Source of the DNA: Chthoniobacterales bacterium
GTDB lineage: Bacteria; Verrucomicrobiota; Verrucomicrobiia; Chthoniobacterales; UBA10450
Assembly (NCBI GenBank): GCA_013815325.1
Contig: JACDGM010000013.1
Location: 1-37,066 of the forward strand
Length of the DNA: 37,066 nt
Direction of reading: 5' to 3'
Under the pieces are notes generated by a model. It worked only from the letters and a program-made list of their open reading frames with translations. It ran no database searches and was not told where the DNA came from. Position 1 is the first letter of the stretch; the number at the start of each line of letters is the position of its first letter. The translations under genes and the position numbers were made by a program. Below are positions 24,316-31,911 of this stretch, piece after piece.

Positions 24316-25458
24316 ATGCAACTGACACGGACAGCTTTTGGAATGTGGAGTGCCGGACGTTTCATGCACTTCGGCGAACCGTTCGATGACGATCAATTCA
24401 TCCGACTCATCCGCTTCGCCTACGACAAAGGCATCCGCACGTTCTTGACCGCCGATGTCTATGGCGCTGGCGAAGCCGATACCCTGCTCGGGCATGCGCT
24501 GGCGGGAACCCCTCGCGAGAGCTATTGCCTGGTCGGGGCGATCGGTCATGATTTCTACCATGGCGAACGCGACGGCTCGAAAGGCTTTCCGCGTTTCACC
24601 AGTCCTACACTGCGGAAGCCGCGCGATTACGCGAGCTATATCCGCTCGGCCGCCGAGAAGTCACTCACCCGCTGCCGCAGTGATCGGTTCGATCTTCTCC
24701 TGTTGCACAATCCCGATGCCACCGGCTACACCAGCGATGTGGTCTGGAAAGGCATGGCGGTATTAAAAGACGAGGGACTTACCAGCCAGCTCGGCATCGC
24801 GCCTGGCCCCGCGAACGGCTTTACGCTCGACCTGCTGCTATGCCTGGAGCGATTCCAAGGCTTGATCGATTGCTCCATGATTATCCTCAACCCATTGGAG
24901 CCATGGCCGGGCGAGCTGTGTCTGGCCGCGGCGGAAAAGACAGGAGTGAAAATCGTCACACGAGTTGTCGATTACGGCGGGCTTTTCCACGATGACGTGA
25001 AGCCCGGCCATCAATTCGCTCCACGTGATCATCGCACCTTTCGTCCGGCCGGCTGGGTCGAGGCTGGTAACGAAAAAATCGAAAGCATGCGCGCGGTTGC
25101 CGAGGCGCACGGACTTACGATCTTGCAGCTCGCCTGTATCTGGAATCTGCAGCATCCCGCAGTGGAAAGCGTCGCCCCCACGTTGATCCAGGAGCCGGGC
25201 CCTGCGGCGAAACCAATCGAGACCAAGATCGAAGAACTGGCCACTCTTCCTGAAGTAACTCTTACCCCCGATGGATATGCGCTTCTCGCCAAGATCGGAG
25301 ACAACACGAATTGCATGAGTCTCAAGGGCGCGAACGCTGAATACACCGGCGATCCCCTACCCGACCGCTGGTCACTCAGCGCTGAGTTGGAAGCTGTCGC
25401 GAAGCGTTGGAAGATCGACCCAGTGCGCGATCTGGCCAGCACGACGGATACGGCTTAG
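24316..25458 (+). CDS. Aldo/keto reductase family protein
   Basis: A 380-residue TIM-barrel oxidoreductase. FGMWSAGRF and FAYDKGIRTFLTADVYG fit the family opening, with Asp-47 and Tyr-49 of the catalytic set. RFDLLLLHNPDATG follows, then the strand-helix pattern LTSQLGIAPG. It is longer than typical AKRs (about 320) because of an extended C-terminus with NTNCMSLKGANAEYTG and LPDRWSL, which suggests a specialised subfamily. The NADPH-binding C-terminal motif is not clear. The start is ATG 24316 with no strong Shine-Dalgarno. No TCGTTAGGC-type site lies within the gene. Substrate unknown. Confidence 0.8.
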   Translation: MQLTRTAFGMWSAGRFMHFGEPFDDDQFIRLIRFAYDKGIRTFLTADVYGAGEADTLLGHALAGTPRESYCLVGAIGHDFYHGERDGSKGFPRFTSPTLRKPRDYASYIRSAAEKSLTRCRSDRFDLLLLHNPDATGYTSDVVWKGMAVLKDEGLTSQLGIAPGPANGFTLDLLLCLERFQGLIDCSMIILNPLEPWPGELCLAAAEKTGVKIVTRVVDYGGLFHDDVKPGHQFAPRDHRTFRPAGWVEAGNEKIESMRAVAEAHGLTILQLACIWNLQHPAVESVAPTLIQEPGPAAKPIETKIEELATLPEVTLTPDGYALLAKIGDNTNCMSLKGANAEYTGDPLPDRWSLSAELEAVAKRWKIDPVRDLASTTDTA

Positions 25459-25878
25459 GCGGCTATTGCTAGCTCCTCATTGAGTGATTGCTGAGTCTTC
25501 CCTCGCCGAAAGGTAACACGGAGTGCGCGCCGGGCCGCCTAACGAGACGCAAGATCAGCGACCGTGGCGAGGGCGGGCGTGGGGTTGCAATTTCGACAGC
25601 CCACAGCGAGCGCAACGAGTCTGGAGAAAGAGCTTCCACAGAGATCGCACCGATCAAATGGCTGCTGAGCGCGAAAGCGGTCACCCACGGATAGGAGTCA
25701 GAGCCGCGGAAGCAGAAAACAGCCCGCGCGCGAAAACGGAAGAGGAAGCGTTCCCAAAGAAGCCCGCTTAACCCTAACCATCAAAACAAAAACCCTAAAC
25801 CAATGAACTGAAACTTAAACCTGCACCCGCAATCATCCTTGACTCTCCTCATAAGGGTTAGATGTTGCGGTCATCTCG
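25459..25878. other. Gene-poor region between the AKR gene and the zinc-ribbon pseudogene
   Basis: No convincing gene is seen in this 420-bp stretch. It holds one exact GCCTAACGA site (25537-25545) and, at about 25765-25830, a purine-poor low-complexity run with AACCCTAACC and AACCCTAAACC, mirrored by AAGGGTTAG at 25852-25860. The short open frames here have no recognisable protein features. Confidence 0.4.
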
Positions 25879-26343
25879 CTAGGGACCGGGACCGGACGGA
25901 CCGTGAGGAAGAATACGCGGCAATAGAAGAACAATCGCTGCCACCGCGAGGAGAAAGCCGTAACTGACACAGGCCAGCGGCGAGATAGTAGAACCGTCGC
26001 GCATCAGAAATCTGGCTATAACCGTGACGGAATAGAGAAGCCAGAGAAATAGGAACAAACCGGGAATGGCGTAGTAAGCCCAGATGCCACCCCGCATATC
26101 GTCTGCCCGCACAGTGCGGAGCCGCCAACTGAATGAATACAAACAGGAGAATGAGAAGGGCTAACCGAATGACCGTGCCCTGTCCGCGTGAATCGGGAGA
26201 AGCGCCCTGATGGCTTAGCGATGCACGCTGCCGCTCCTCTAAAGTCGGCTCTGCGTCTGCCTCGGCGCCGATGAAGCTGTACCCGCAGGAGCAACGCCGA
26301 GTATCGCGACCACCAAGCTGGAACATTGCGGGCATCGAATCAC
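25879..26343 (-). pseudogene. Zinc-ribbon membrane protein, frameshifted
   Basis: Three minus-strand frames together make one coherent protein. GTG 26343 opens IRCPQCSSLV. The next frame gives RDTRRCSCGYSFIGAEA and a membrane segment VIRLALLILLFVFIQ. A third frame gives ADDMRGGIWAYYAIPGLFLF and a final segment YGFLLAVAAIVLLLPRI, ending at 25879. CPQC plus CSCG would form an N-terminal zinc ribbon followed by three membrane helices, a common layout for small proteins of unknown role. Two frameshifts (near 26315 and 26120) break it. It could be real decay or assembly error; the nature of the original family is only partly recognised. Confidence 0.6.
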
Positions 26344-26841
26344 AGGGGCGCGAGCATCACCTAGTAGTAGACGGAGTTTCGTGCACGGGCGCGTATATTA
26401 TGTCGTCTGATCGATTTTGAGTTCCCGCTCGCGGCGTTGCAGAGCTTTAAAACAAGTGCGTGGCCAAGCTGCAGTTGGGCACAGGAAGGCTTCGGAACGC
26501 TCTGTGTCGCAAACTATCAAGGCTTCTAACTGTGCCCTTCACAGCATCGTTTGTCGTCGCAAAATGACGAGCTGACGCTTCGATTCCGCTCTTAGCGGCG
26601 CGAAATGACGAGCTGACGCTTCACTGTGGCTTTTCGCGTCGGCAATTTGTGAAGTGACGCGTTACTTTGCCGTTTGGCGGCGGCAAACGGCGTAGTTGCG
26701 GATGCGCGCGCCGTGCTGGCGGAGTTACACGGTGTGCAGCGCCTGATGCGGCATCTCCTATATGGCATCTCCTATATGGGATCGGATGGCACCTCCCTGA
26801 TGGGGGCGGGGGTGAGGGTTCTCCGACTTCTGCGACCAGTT
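26344..26841. other. Repeat-rich non-coding region
   Basis: No gene is evident over about 500 bp. The stretch contains an array of degenerate 41-bp units (26543-26690) and a perfect 14-bp tandem duplication GGCATCTCCTATAT (26750-26777) just outside the 3' end of the PHP-GT gene. There is no TCGTTAGGC-type site. A structured RNA is possible, but no known family is recognised. Confidence 0.45.
26543..26690. repeat. Degenerate tandem repeat, period about 41 bp
   Basis: A 20-bp block AAATGACGAGCTGACGCTTC occurs identically at 26562-26581 and 26603-26622, 41 bp apart. A third, diverged block is at 26644-26663 (about 12 of 20 matches), and a possible fourth follows. Each unit has a GC-rich small-stem segment before the block, such as CCGCTCTTAGCGG (26587-26599) and TGCCGTTTGGCGGCGGCA (about 26668-26685). 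Confidence 0.65.
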
Positions 26842-29247
26842 CTACCTGATCTCGGTCATCTCCCAGAATTTCCGGAAGGCGTTCGGCCAGCTGCGATTTC
26901 GGACGCTCACTCGTGCGGCCGCCCCCATTTTCGTACGTAAGGCCTTGTCTCCGGTCAGGCGGCGAATGGCGCGGGCGAAGGCGGCCGGGTCGCGCGCCTT
27001 TGTGATCAGGCCGGTCTCGCCTTGGCGCACCAGCTCCGCAGGGCCGCCTTCGTCGGAGACGATCACCGGCAAACCGGCCGCTTGCGCCTCGATGATGACG
27101 TTGCCGAAGGTGTCGGTCGTGCTCGGGAAGACAAAGATGTCAGCCGAAGCGTAAGCGCGAGCGAGTGTTTCACCCGTTAGGTAACCGGTGAAACACGCCT
27201 CCGGCAACTGCTCCTCGAGTGCTTTGGAGTACGGTCCGTGACCGACGATCGATAGCTGCACCGGCACATTCGCGCCGCGCAATTCGCGGAACGCCTGCAC
27301 GAGCACATCGAGATCCTTTTCTTTCGAAATCCGACCGACATAGAGCAGGCGCACGCCGCTGCCGTCGCTCCCGAATTGCTTCCAGAAATCGGGCTCGCCG
27401 CGCGCCGGCGTGAACAGCTCGGTGTCGAGACCGCGCGGCAAGATCTTGATTCTTGTCGCGTCGATCCCGCGCTTGATCCAGCTCTGGCGATACTGCTCCG
27501 AGTTCACGAAGAGCGTGTCGCATTGGCCGTAAAACCAATGCATGAATTTCCAGGCCAGGCTTTCCAGAAAACTGTCCTCGGTGAGGATGCGGATGTATTG
27601 CGGGAAATCGGTGTGATAGATGCCGCTCGTCTCGAGATTGAGCATCTTCGCCGCGAGGAGCGCGGTGAGGCCCATCGGTCCCGGAGTGCTAATGATAATC
27701 TCGGAAAAGTTTTCGCGCTGGACGTAATCAAGTATCTGCAGAATGGGCGGGAAACTCAGTTTTTGCAGCTCGTACTCCGGTAACTCGAATTCGCCGATGG
27801 GCCGGAAGTTTTTGATCGGAATGCCGTCAACCGTGAGCAGACCGCGCGACGTGACGACGACGAGTTCCTCGCCCGCCTCGGCTGCGGCCGCGGTCATTTT
27901 GCGGATGGTGGTGGCGACGCCGTTTACGTCCTCGAGCGTGTCGGTGAACCAGGCCCGTTTTCGATTCTGCAAGGCCGGCGGAATTGCTCCGGTGAAGTCA
28001 CGGCAAATCTCCCGGAGCCAGCGGCGCGAAGGCGCCTGGCTGTGAAACGCGTAAATGTAAGGCGCGAGCACGACGACGATCGGGGCTATGCTCGTTAGGG
28101 CGTGGAGGGCTTCGATGACGTTCCCGGCGCTGAGCTGTTGCACGAATTTTTCGAAACAGCGGAAGGCCAGCTGCTCGCAGGCGGCATTCGCCATGACGAA
28201 AGTGCGCCGCTCCGGCTCCGCGATCCGAGCGGTCTCGCGCGCGAGCGCCGCTTTCACTTCCGGCTGCGCGAAATAACCGGAAAGCTCGCGCCAGAGGGAA
28301 AGATTGGCCGGCTTGGCCAGCTCGAAGATTTTCCCGGAAAGGAGGCCCTGGGTGATGAAGCCCGCTTTTTCCTTGAGCGAAAACTCTGTCGGATCCAGCC
28401 CTTCCATGAAGCGCGAAAACATTTTCTCCACCAGCCCCGCGCTCGGACCGAGTTTCGCGGTAAAGCGATCCTGGATGAAACGAGAAAGCGTGTTGTAGAA
28501 GCCGTGCGAGAGCGCGAGCGGCGTTCCCCCCTCGCCATGCGCCGCGCATTTTCCCGCCCGCACTTGCTCGAGAAACTCGTTAGGCGTGCGCGCCGCCGGC
28601 GTCTCCGTGAAAGCCGAGCCGACAAACATTCCGCCGTGATCGTCCGATCCGCCGACGAAGATTTTTTTCCACGACTCGGGGTGGGTCGGCACGAGACCGT
28701 GGCGGTTCGCGAAGGTCTCGATTTTTTCGGGCGTGAGCTGCCCGAGAATGTAGCGAGTCAGCTCACTCAGGAGCGCGTCGCGCAGGCCGTTGATGCCTTC
28801 GAAATGCTGGAAGAGCAAGATCAGCCGCTCCAGATGGGAGGTCGTAAGCTTGCCGTTGATGCTATAAAGCGGATGCGCAACCGCGTGGGCGATAGTGTCA
28901 TTTTGCAGGAGTTCTTGCAGATGAAAAATGTTTTCCCGCGCCGCGGCGATCGTGCGGTGCTGCGCCTCGCTTATCCCCCAGACGAGCAGGTGAATTTTGC
29001 AAGGATCTTGCGGAAAATAAGTCGTGACCTGCTCGCTCACGAACGCGCCGGGGCGGCCCGCGATCGTTAGGCAACCATCGATCGTGTCGTGGTCGGTGAT
29101 TGTGACAAAGTCCATCCCCGCCCCTTTTGCGCGAAGATAGAGCTCGTTAGGATCGGAATAGCTATCGGGAAAATCGAGCCGCCGGAAAAGCCAATCCTCG
29201 GAGCGATCGCTATGCTTCGAATGGAGATGGAGATCGCAGCGGCTCAT
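26842..29247 (-). CDS. PHP-domain / GT4 glycosyltransferase fusion protein
   Basis: An 801-residue two-enzyme protein. I chose ATG 29247 (MSRCDLHLHSKHSDRSEDW) over TTG 29253 because the PHP motif follows directly. The PHP domain (about 3-240) has DLHLHSKHSD, TITDHDTIDG, AHAVAHPLY and GGSDDHGG as metal-binding segments. A helical linker (about 250-430) follows. The GT4 domain (about 432-798) has NGVATTIRKM, YVGRISKEKDLDVLVQAF, IVGHGPYSKAL and the nucleotide-sugar motif FVFPSTTDTFGNVIIEAQA. The likely role is surface glycan or glycolipid synthesis with linked phosphate removal. It follows the DUF2334 gene by under 10 bp. Four motif-core sites are inside, two of them exact. Confidence 0.9.
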   Translation of the reverse strand: MSRCDLHLHSKHSDRSEDWLFRRLDFPDSYSDPNELYLRAKGAGMDFVTITDHDTIDGCLTIAGRPGAFVSEQVTTYFPQDPCKIHLLVWGISEAQHRTIAAARENIFHLQELLQNDTIAHAVAHPLYSINGKLTTSHLERLILLFQHFEGINGLRDALLSELTRYILGQLTPEKIETFANRHGLVPTHPESWKKIFVGGSDDHGGMFVGSAFTETPAARTPNEFLEQVRAGKCAAHGEGGTPLALSHGFYNTLSRFIQDRFTAKLGPSAGLVEKMFSRFMEGLDPTEFSLKEKAGFITQGLLSGKIFELAKPANLSLWRELSGYFAQPEVKAALARETARIAEPERRTFVMANAACEQLAFRCFEKFVQQLSAGNVIEALHALTSIAPIVVVLAPYIYAFHSQAPSRRWLREICRDFTGAIPPALQNRKRAWFTDTLEDVNGVATTIRKMTAAAAEAGEELVVVTSRGLLTVDGIPIKNFRPIGEFELPEYELQKLSFPPILQILDYVQRENFSEIIISTPGPMGLTALLAAKMLNLETSGIYHTDFPQYIRILTEDSFLESLAWKFMHWFYGQCDTLFVNSEQYRQSWIKRGIDATRIKILPRGLDTELFTPARGEPDFWKQFGSDGSGVRLLYVGRISKEKDLDVLVQAFRELRGANVPVQLSIVGHGPYSKALEEQLPEACFTGYLTGETLARAYASADIFVFPSTTDTFGNVIIEAQAAGLPVIVSDEGGPAELVRQGETGLITKARDPAAFARAIRRLTGDKALRTKMGAAARVSVRNRSWPNAFRKFWEMTEIR

Positions 29248-29254
29248 TGCCAAA

Positions 29255-30040
29255 TCAAGCCGCGAAAGCGGCGCGCGTTAGCCAGGATTGGTAGGTCATG
29301 GGTTCTCGATCGCGTACGGCCCGCTCGATCATCCCGCGGATTTGTCGCCAGATTTGCGGATGCGAAACGTCGGGGGGATGAAGGCTGAGTCGAAGCAGCG
29401 CGTTACTCGTTAGGCGGGAAAAAAGCCAGCGGTTCCAGCCGAGGCTTACCCCGCGGCGCCAACTGCTCCGTATGCTGTAAACGAGCGATTGCGAGGCGAT
29501 CTCCTGCCGCGCGACGAAGTCCCGCACCTGTCGCAGAGTGGTCGTGTAGGTCATGCCGGCATCGATCGCGGCCCGTTCCGCTTCCGCCCCGAGGAGCCAG
29601 GCCGGCGCGATAAAGCCGCGCGGCCGGAAATCCTGGGCAGCAAATTCGCGTTGCGCCTCCTCGATCAAGTCGCGCGCCTCGTCGTAACCGAGATCGTAAA
29701 ATTCCCCTTCATCGGCGGTGTAGAAGCGGGTGATCAATTGGGCGCGCGTGGTCTCGTTAGGCCGGCGCGCGCGTTCGTGGAAAAAACCATGGAGGACGAT
29801 TTCGTGGCCGCGTTGCTCCAGTTTGCGAAGCCATGCGCAGAATGCCGGATCTGCCATGGCGCGCCCCTGGCGATGATAATCGGGAACGACGAGGAGCGAA
29901 GAAACCGTCGCGCCCAAGTCTGCGATTTTGCGCAGGATTTCGTCGGCACGGTCCTGCGTCGCGGGGGCGACATCATGAATGGAAACCACCAAGGCGCGCT
30001 GCTGCACGCCGTAGGTTCGGCGAGCGGCGGGACCGGACAA
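29255..30040 (-). CDS. DUF2334-type polysaccharide deacetylase-like protein
   Basis: A 261-residue protein of the NodB/DUF2334 carbohydrate-esterase superfamily. ALVVSIHDVAPATQ carries the Asp of motif 1, and HEIVLHGFFHERARR carries the His-x-x-x-His metal motif. RPRGFIAPAWLLG and, near the end, LSLHPPDVSHPQI (motif with His) follow. Such enzymes remove acetyl groups from amino sugars. The start is uncertain: TTG 30040 or GTG 30007, both before the conserved core. It is followed within 10 bp by the PHP-GT fusion, so the two likely act on one glycan. Two exact CGTTAGGC-type sites are inside (29408, 29755). Confidence 0.82.
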   Translation of the reverse strand: MSGPAARRTYGVQQRALVVSIHDVAPATQDRADEILRKIADLGATVSSLLVVPDYHRQGRAMADPAFCAWLRKLEQRGHEIVLHGFFHERARRPNETTRAQLITRFYTADEGEFYDLGYDEARDLIEEAQREFAAQDFRPRGFIAPAWLLGAEAERAAIDAGMTYTTTLRQVRDFVARQEIASQSLVYSIRSSWRRGVSLGWNRWLFSRLTSNALLRLSLHPPDVSHPQIWRQIRGMIERAVRDREPMTYQSWLTRAAFAA

Positions 30041-30073
30041 GCCGAAACTACCCGGCGTCGGGTGCGGGTGCCT

Positions 30074-30475
30074 TTACAATCGGCAAATCAACTCGAACTC
30101 GGCTTTGCCTAACGGCTGCACGGACAGCCGCGAATTCCGCAAGAGCGCAATCTCCTGCAGCTTCGGCTCGGCCTTGATCTGCTCCAGGGTCACCGGCTTT
30201 TTTAGCAGCTTCACCGGGCGCAACTCGACCGCGCTCCAGTCGCCCTCTTGCGCCGTCGGATCGGGGAAGGCTTCGCGCGTCACCTCGGCAACTCCGATCA
30301 CCGCCTTGTCACTCACGCTGTGGTAATAGAGAACGGCATCGCCCTTGTGCATCGCGCGCAGATTATTGCGCGCCTGGAAATTTCGCACGCCCGTCCAACT
30401 CGTTAGGCCGTCGCGCGCGAAATCGCTCCACGAATAAGCCTCTGGTTCTTGTTTCACGAGCCAGTATTTTTTCAT
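30074..30475 (-). CDS. EVE-domain (PUA-like) protein
   Basis: A 133-residue protein that is a single EVE domain. It opens MKKYWLVKQEPEAYSWSDFA and continues WTGVRNFQARNNLRAMHKGD, then AVLYYHSVSDKAVIGVAEV. EVE domains have a PUA-like fold with an aromatic cage and are thought to bind modified bases in DNA or RNA. It leads a three-gene minus-strand set with DUF2334 (33 bp) and PHP-GT, although a functional link is not obvious. The ATG 30475 is clear. Two exact CGTTAGGC-type sites lie in this short gene (30107 read as Pro-Leu-Gly, 30401 as Gly-Leu-Thr). Confidence 0.92.
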   Translation of the reverse strand: MKKYWLVKQEPEAYSWSDFARDGLTSWTGVRNFQARNNLRAMHKGDAVLYYHSVSDKAVIGVAEVTREAFPDPTAQEGDWSAVELRPVKLLKKPVTLEQIKAEPKLQEIALLRNSRLSVQPLGKAEFELICRL

Positions 30476-30682
30476 CGGGCAGCATTCGATAACACAGCCA
30501 CGGTCTCTGCAACAACCAATCGTATTGATCGTTCCAGTTCAAGCATCCGCGCTAAAAGATTTATGCATAGCGGAGAGTGACCGATGGCCTGTCCCAACTG
30601 GGCCATTTGCCCGAAGGCCCGGGCAATTTGTTACTCAAAAAACGGCATTGACGGTGAAAGGCAAATGGCGCTGGGATGCGGC

Positions 30683-31147
30683 ATGAAGAAAACAAAAACC
30701 GTTGGATTAACTATAGCCTTCTGTTTGATCGCAGGGGGAGTGTGTCTGGCCAGCCCAGCGATGGGGACTTGGAAACTGAACGAAGCCAAACCAAAGTTCG
30801 CGTCCCGCGCGGCGAAGAACCACACGGTGGTCTATGAGGCCGCGGGTGACAAAGTCAAAGTGACGGTGGACGGGACAGACGGCGAGGGCAAAGCCATCCA
30901 TAACGAGCGGACGGGGAAATTCGATGGAAAGGATTATCCCGTTACCGGTGATCCGAGCTCAGACATGCGCTCCTACACAATGGTAAATGACCGCACGCTG
31001 GAACTAACCGTCAAGAAAGATGGAATGGTCACTGCCAGCGGTCGCGTGGTTATGTCGGCCGACGGCAAAAGCCGCACCGTCACAGTTAGCGGAACCGACG
31101 CGAAAGGGAAGAAGTTCAAAAACACAGCCGTCTACGACAAAGAGTAA
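30683..31147 (+). CDS. Small secreted protein of unknown function
   Basis: I chose ATG 30683 (MKKTKTVGLTIAFCLIAGG) because it starts a signal peptide, cleaved near CLAS-PA; the frame is open upstream to 30584. The mature part (about 130 residues) begins GTWKLNEAKPKF, a strand common at the start of small secreted beta-barrel-like proteins of soil bacteria. Strands such as KVKVTVDGTDGEGKAIHNE and TLELTVKKDGMVTASGRVV follow. Function unknown. It is followed 22 bp later by the broken gene at 31170 and may have shared its transcript. No TCGTTAGGC-type site is present. Confidence 0.72.
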   Translation: MKKTKTVGLTIAFCLIAGGVCLASPAMGTWKLNEAKPKFASRAAKNHTVVYEAAGDKVKVTVDGTDGEGKAIHNERTGKFDGKDYPVTGDPSSDMRSYTMVNDRTLELTVKKDGMVTASGRVVMSADGKSRTVTVSGTDAKGKKFKNTAVYDKE

Positions 31148-31169
31148 CCAGCAGAAAGGAAACATTAAA

Positions 31170-31610
31170 ATGAAACGCTACCTCATCCTGGCGGCCAGTG
31201 CCGCTATTCACTAACTGGGCAGGTCTCTGCCCAGCGCAAAGCGACGCTCCTTACACGGAAGGACCCGTCTGGCAGATAACCATGGTTAAGATCAAGCCCG
31301 GAATGACTGATGACTACCTCAAGGGTATCGCCAAAACATTCAAGGGCGAACTCGAGGAAGCCGAAAAACAGAACCTGATTATGGATTACAAAGTCCCCAT
31401 CGGTGAGGCCGCCACTCCGCAGGATTTCGACATCCTCTTAATGGTGGAATCGCCCAACATGGCGGCATTGGATAACGCGCGGGAAAGTTCGACCCGATCG
31501 CCAACAAGATCGGGGGCAGTGTCGATCAACAGCGTGCGACGGCGACGAAGCGTCTCGACATTCGCGAGATCATGGGCGCCAAACTCCTGCGCGAAGTCAC
31601 GTTGAAGTAA
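31170..31610 (+). pseudogene. Secreted Dabb-like protein gene with two compensating frameshifts
   Basis: ATG 31170, preceded by GAAAGGA at good spacing, opens MKRYLILAASAA and then stops at 31214. The next frame continues the protein as LFTNWAGLCPAQSDAPYTEG and WQITMVKIKPGMTDDYLKGI, up to MVESPNMAALDNAR (about 31490). The original frame then gives FDPIANKIGGSVDQ and ends IMGAKLLREVTLK at 31610. The whole is 441 bp, a multiple of three, so one insertion and one deletion cancel. The core looks like a ferredoxin-like alpha-beta barrel of the Dabb/ABM type. Real decay or sequence error cannot be separated here. Confidence 0.6.
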
Positions 31611-31627
31611 TCCACGCTATTCAGACG

Positions 31628-31660
31628 GCGCCGCGGTTCAACCGCGGCGCGGTCTTCTTT
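31628..31660 (+). terminator. Intrinsic terminator after the 31170 gene
   Basis: A GC-rich perfect palindrome, GCGCCGCGGT...ACCGCGGCGC (31628-31650, stem about 10 bp, tight loop), is followed by the T-rich run GGTCTTCTTT (31651-31660). It lies 18 bp after the stop at 31610. This fits a Rho-independent terminator for the 30683-31610 unit. Confidence 0.7.
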
Positions 31661-31911
31661 GCGCAGAACTGCCCGTGACAGGAGTAGGAGGCTGCTCAAC
31701 GTCAGCGAGCATCGTCGAAGACAACGACTTCCGGTGGCCGGTTCCTACCCTTTCTGAATTCGTCCTGGGGAAGGCGAGGCCATGGTACTCACGGGAGTGG
31801 ATATCGTGGGAGCGCAGGCCGCTGCGCCGGAGGCTGTCGGACTAAAGGAAATACACTTTCTCGCAGTCGTAGAAAAAGCTAAAGCGTTTGGCGCAGAGCG
31901 CCGTCTGACGG
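31661..31911. other. Upstream region of the FlgO/TPR gene
   Basis: No gene is recognised. An open frame starting at 31782 on the plus strand runs into the FlgO/TPR gene in another frame and has no protein features of its own. The region should hold the promoter of the 31912 gene. A short stem GGCGC/GCGCC at about 31890-31903 lies just before its start. Confidence 0.35.

Noticed and set aside
25523..25771. 82-codon plus-strand frame in the AKR downstream gap
   Set aside because: Its composition is biased (Arg, Glu, Ala), there is no plausible ribosome-binding site and no recognisable family. It may be debris but cannot be supported as a gene.
25765..25860. Telomere-like AACCCTAACC and AAGGGTTAG words
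   Set aside because: They are a few isolated words in a low-complexity stretch, not a tandem array, and nothing suggests a linear chromosome end. The TTAGG in the dispersed 9-bp word is a coincidence of sequence.
26543..26690. CRISPR-like array (20-bp repeats with 21-bp spacers)
   Set aside because: Only two perfect repeats and one or two poor ones are present, repeats and spacers are too short, the spacer segments resemble each other, and no cas gene is in the window.
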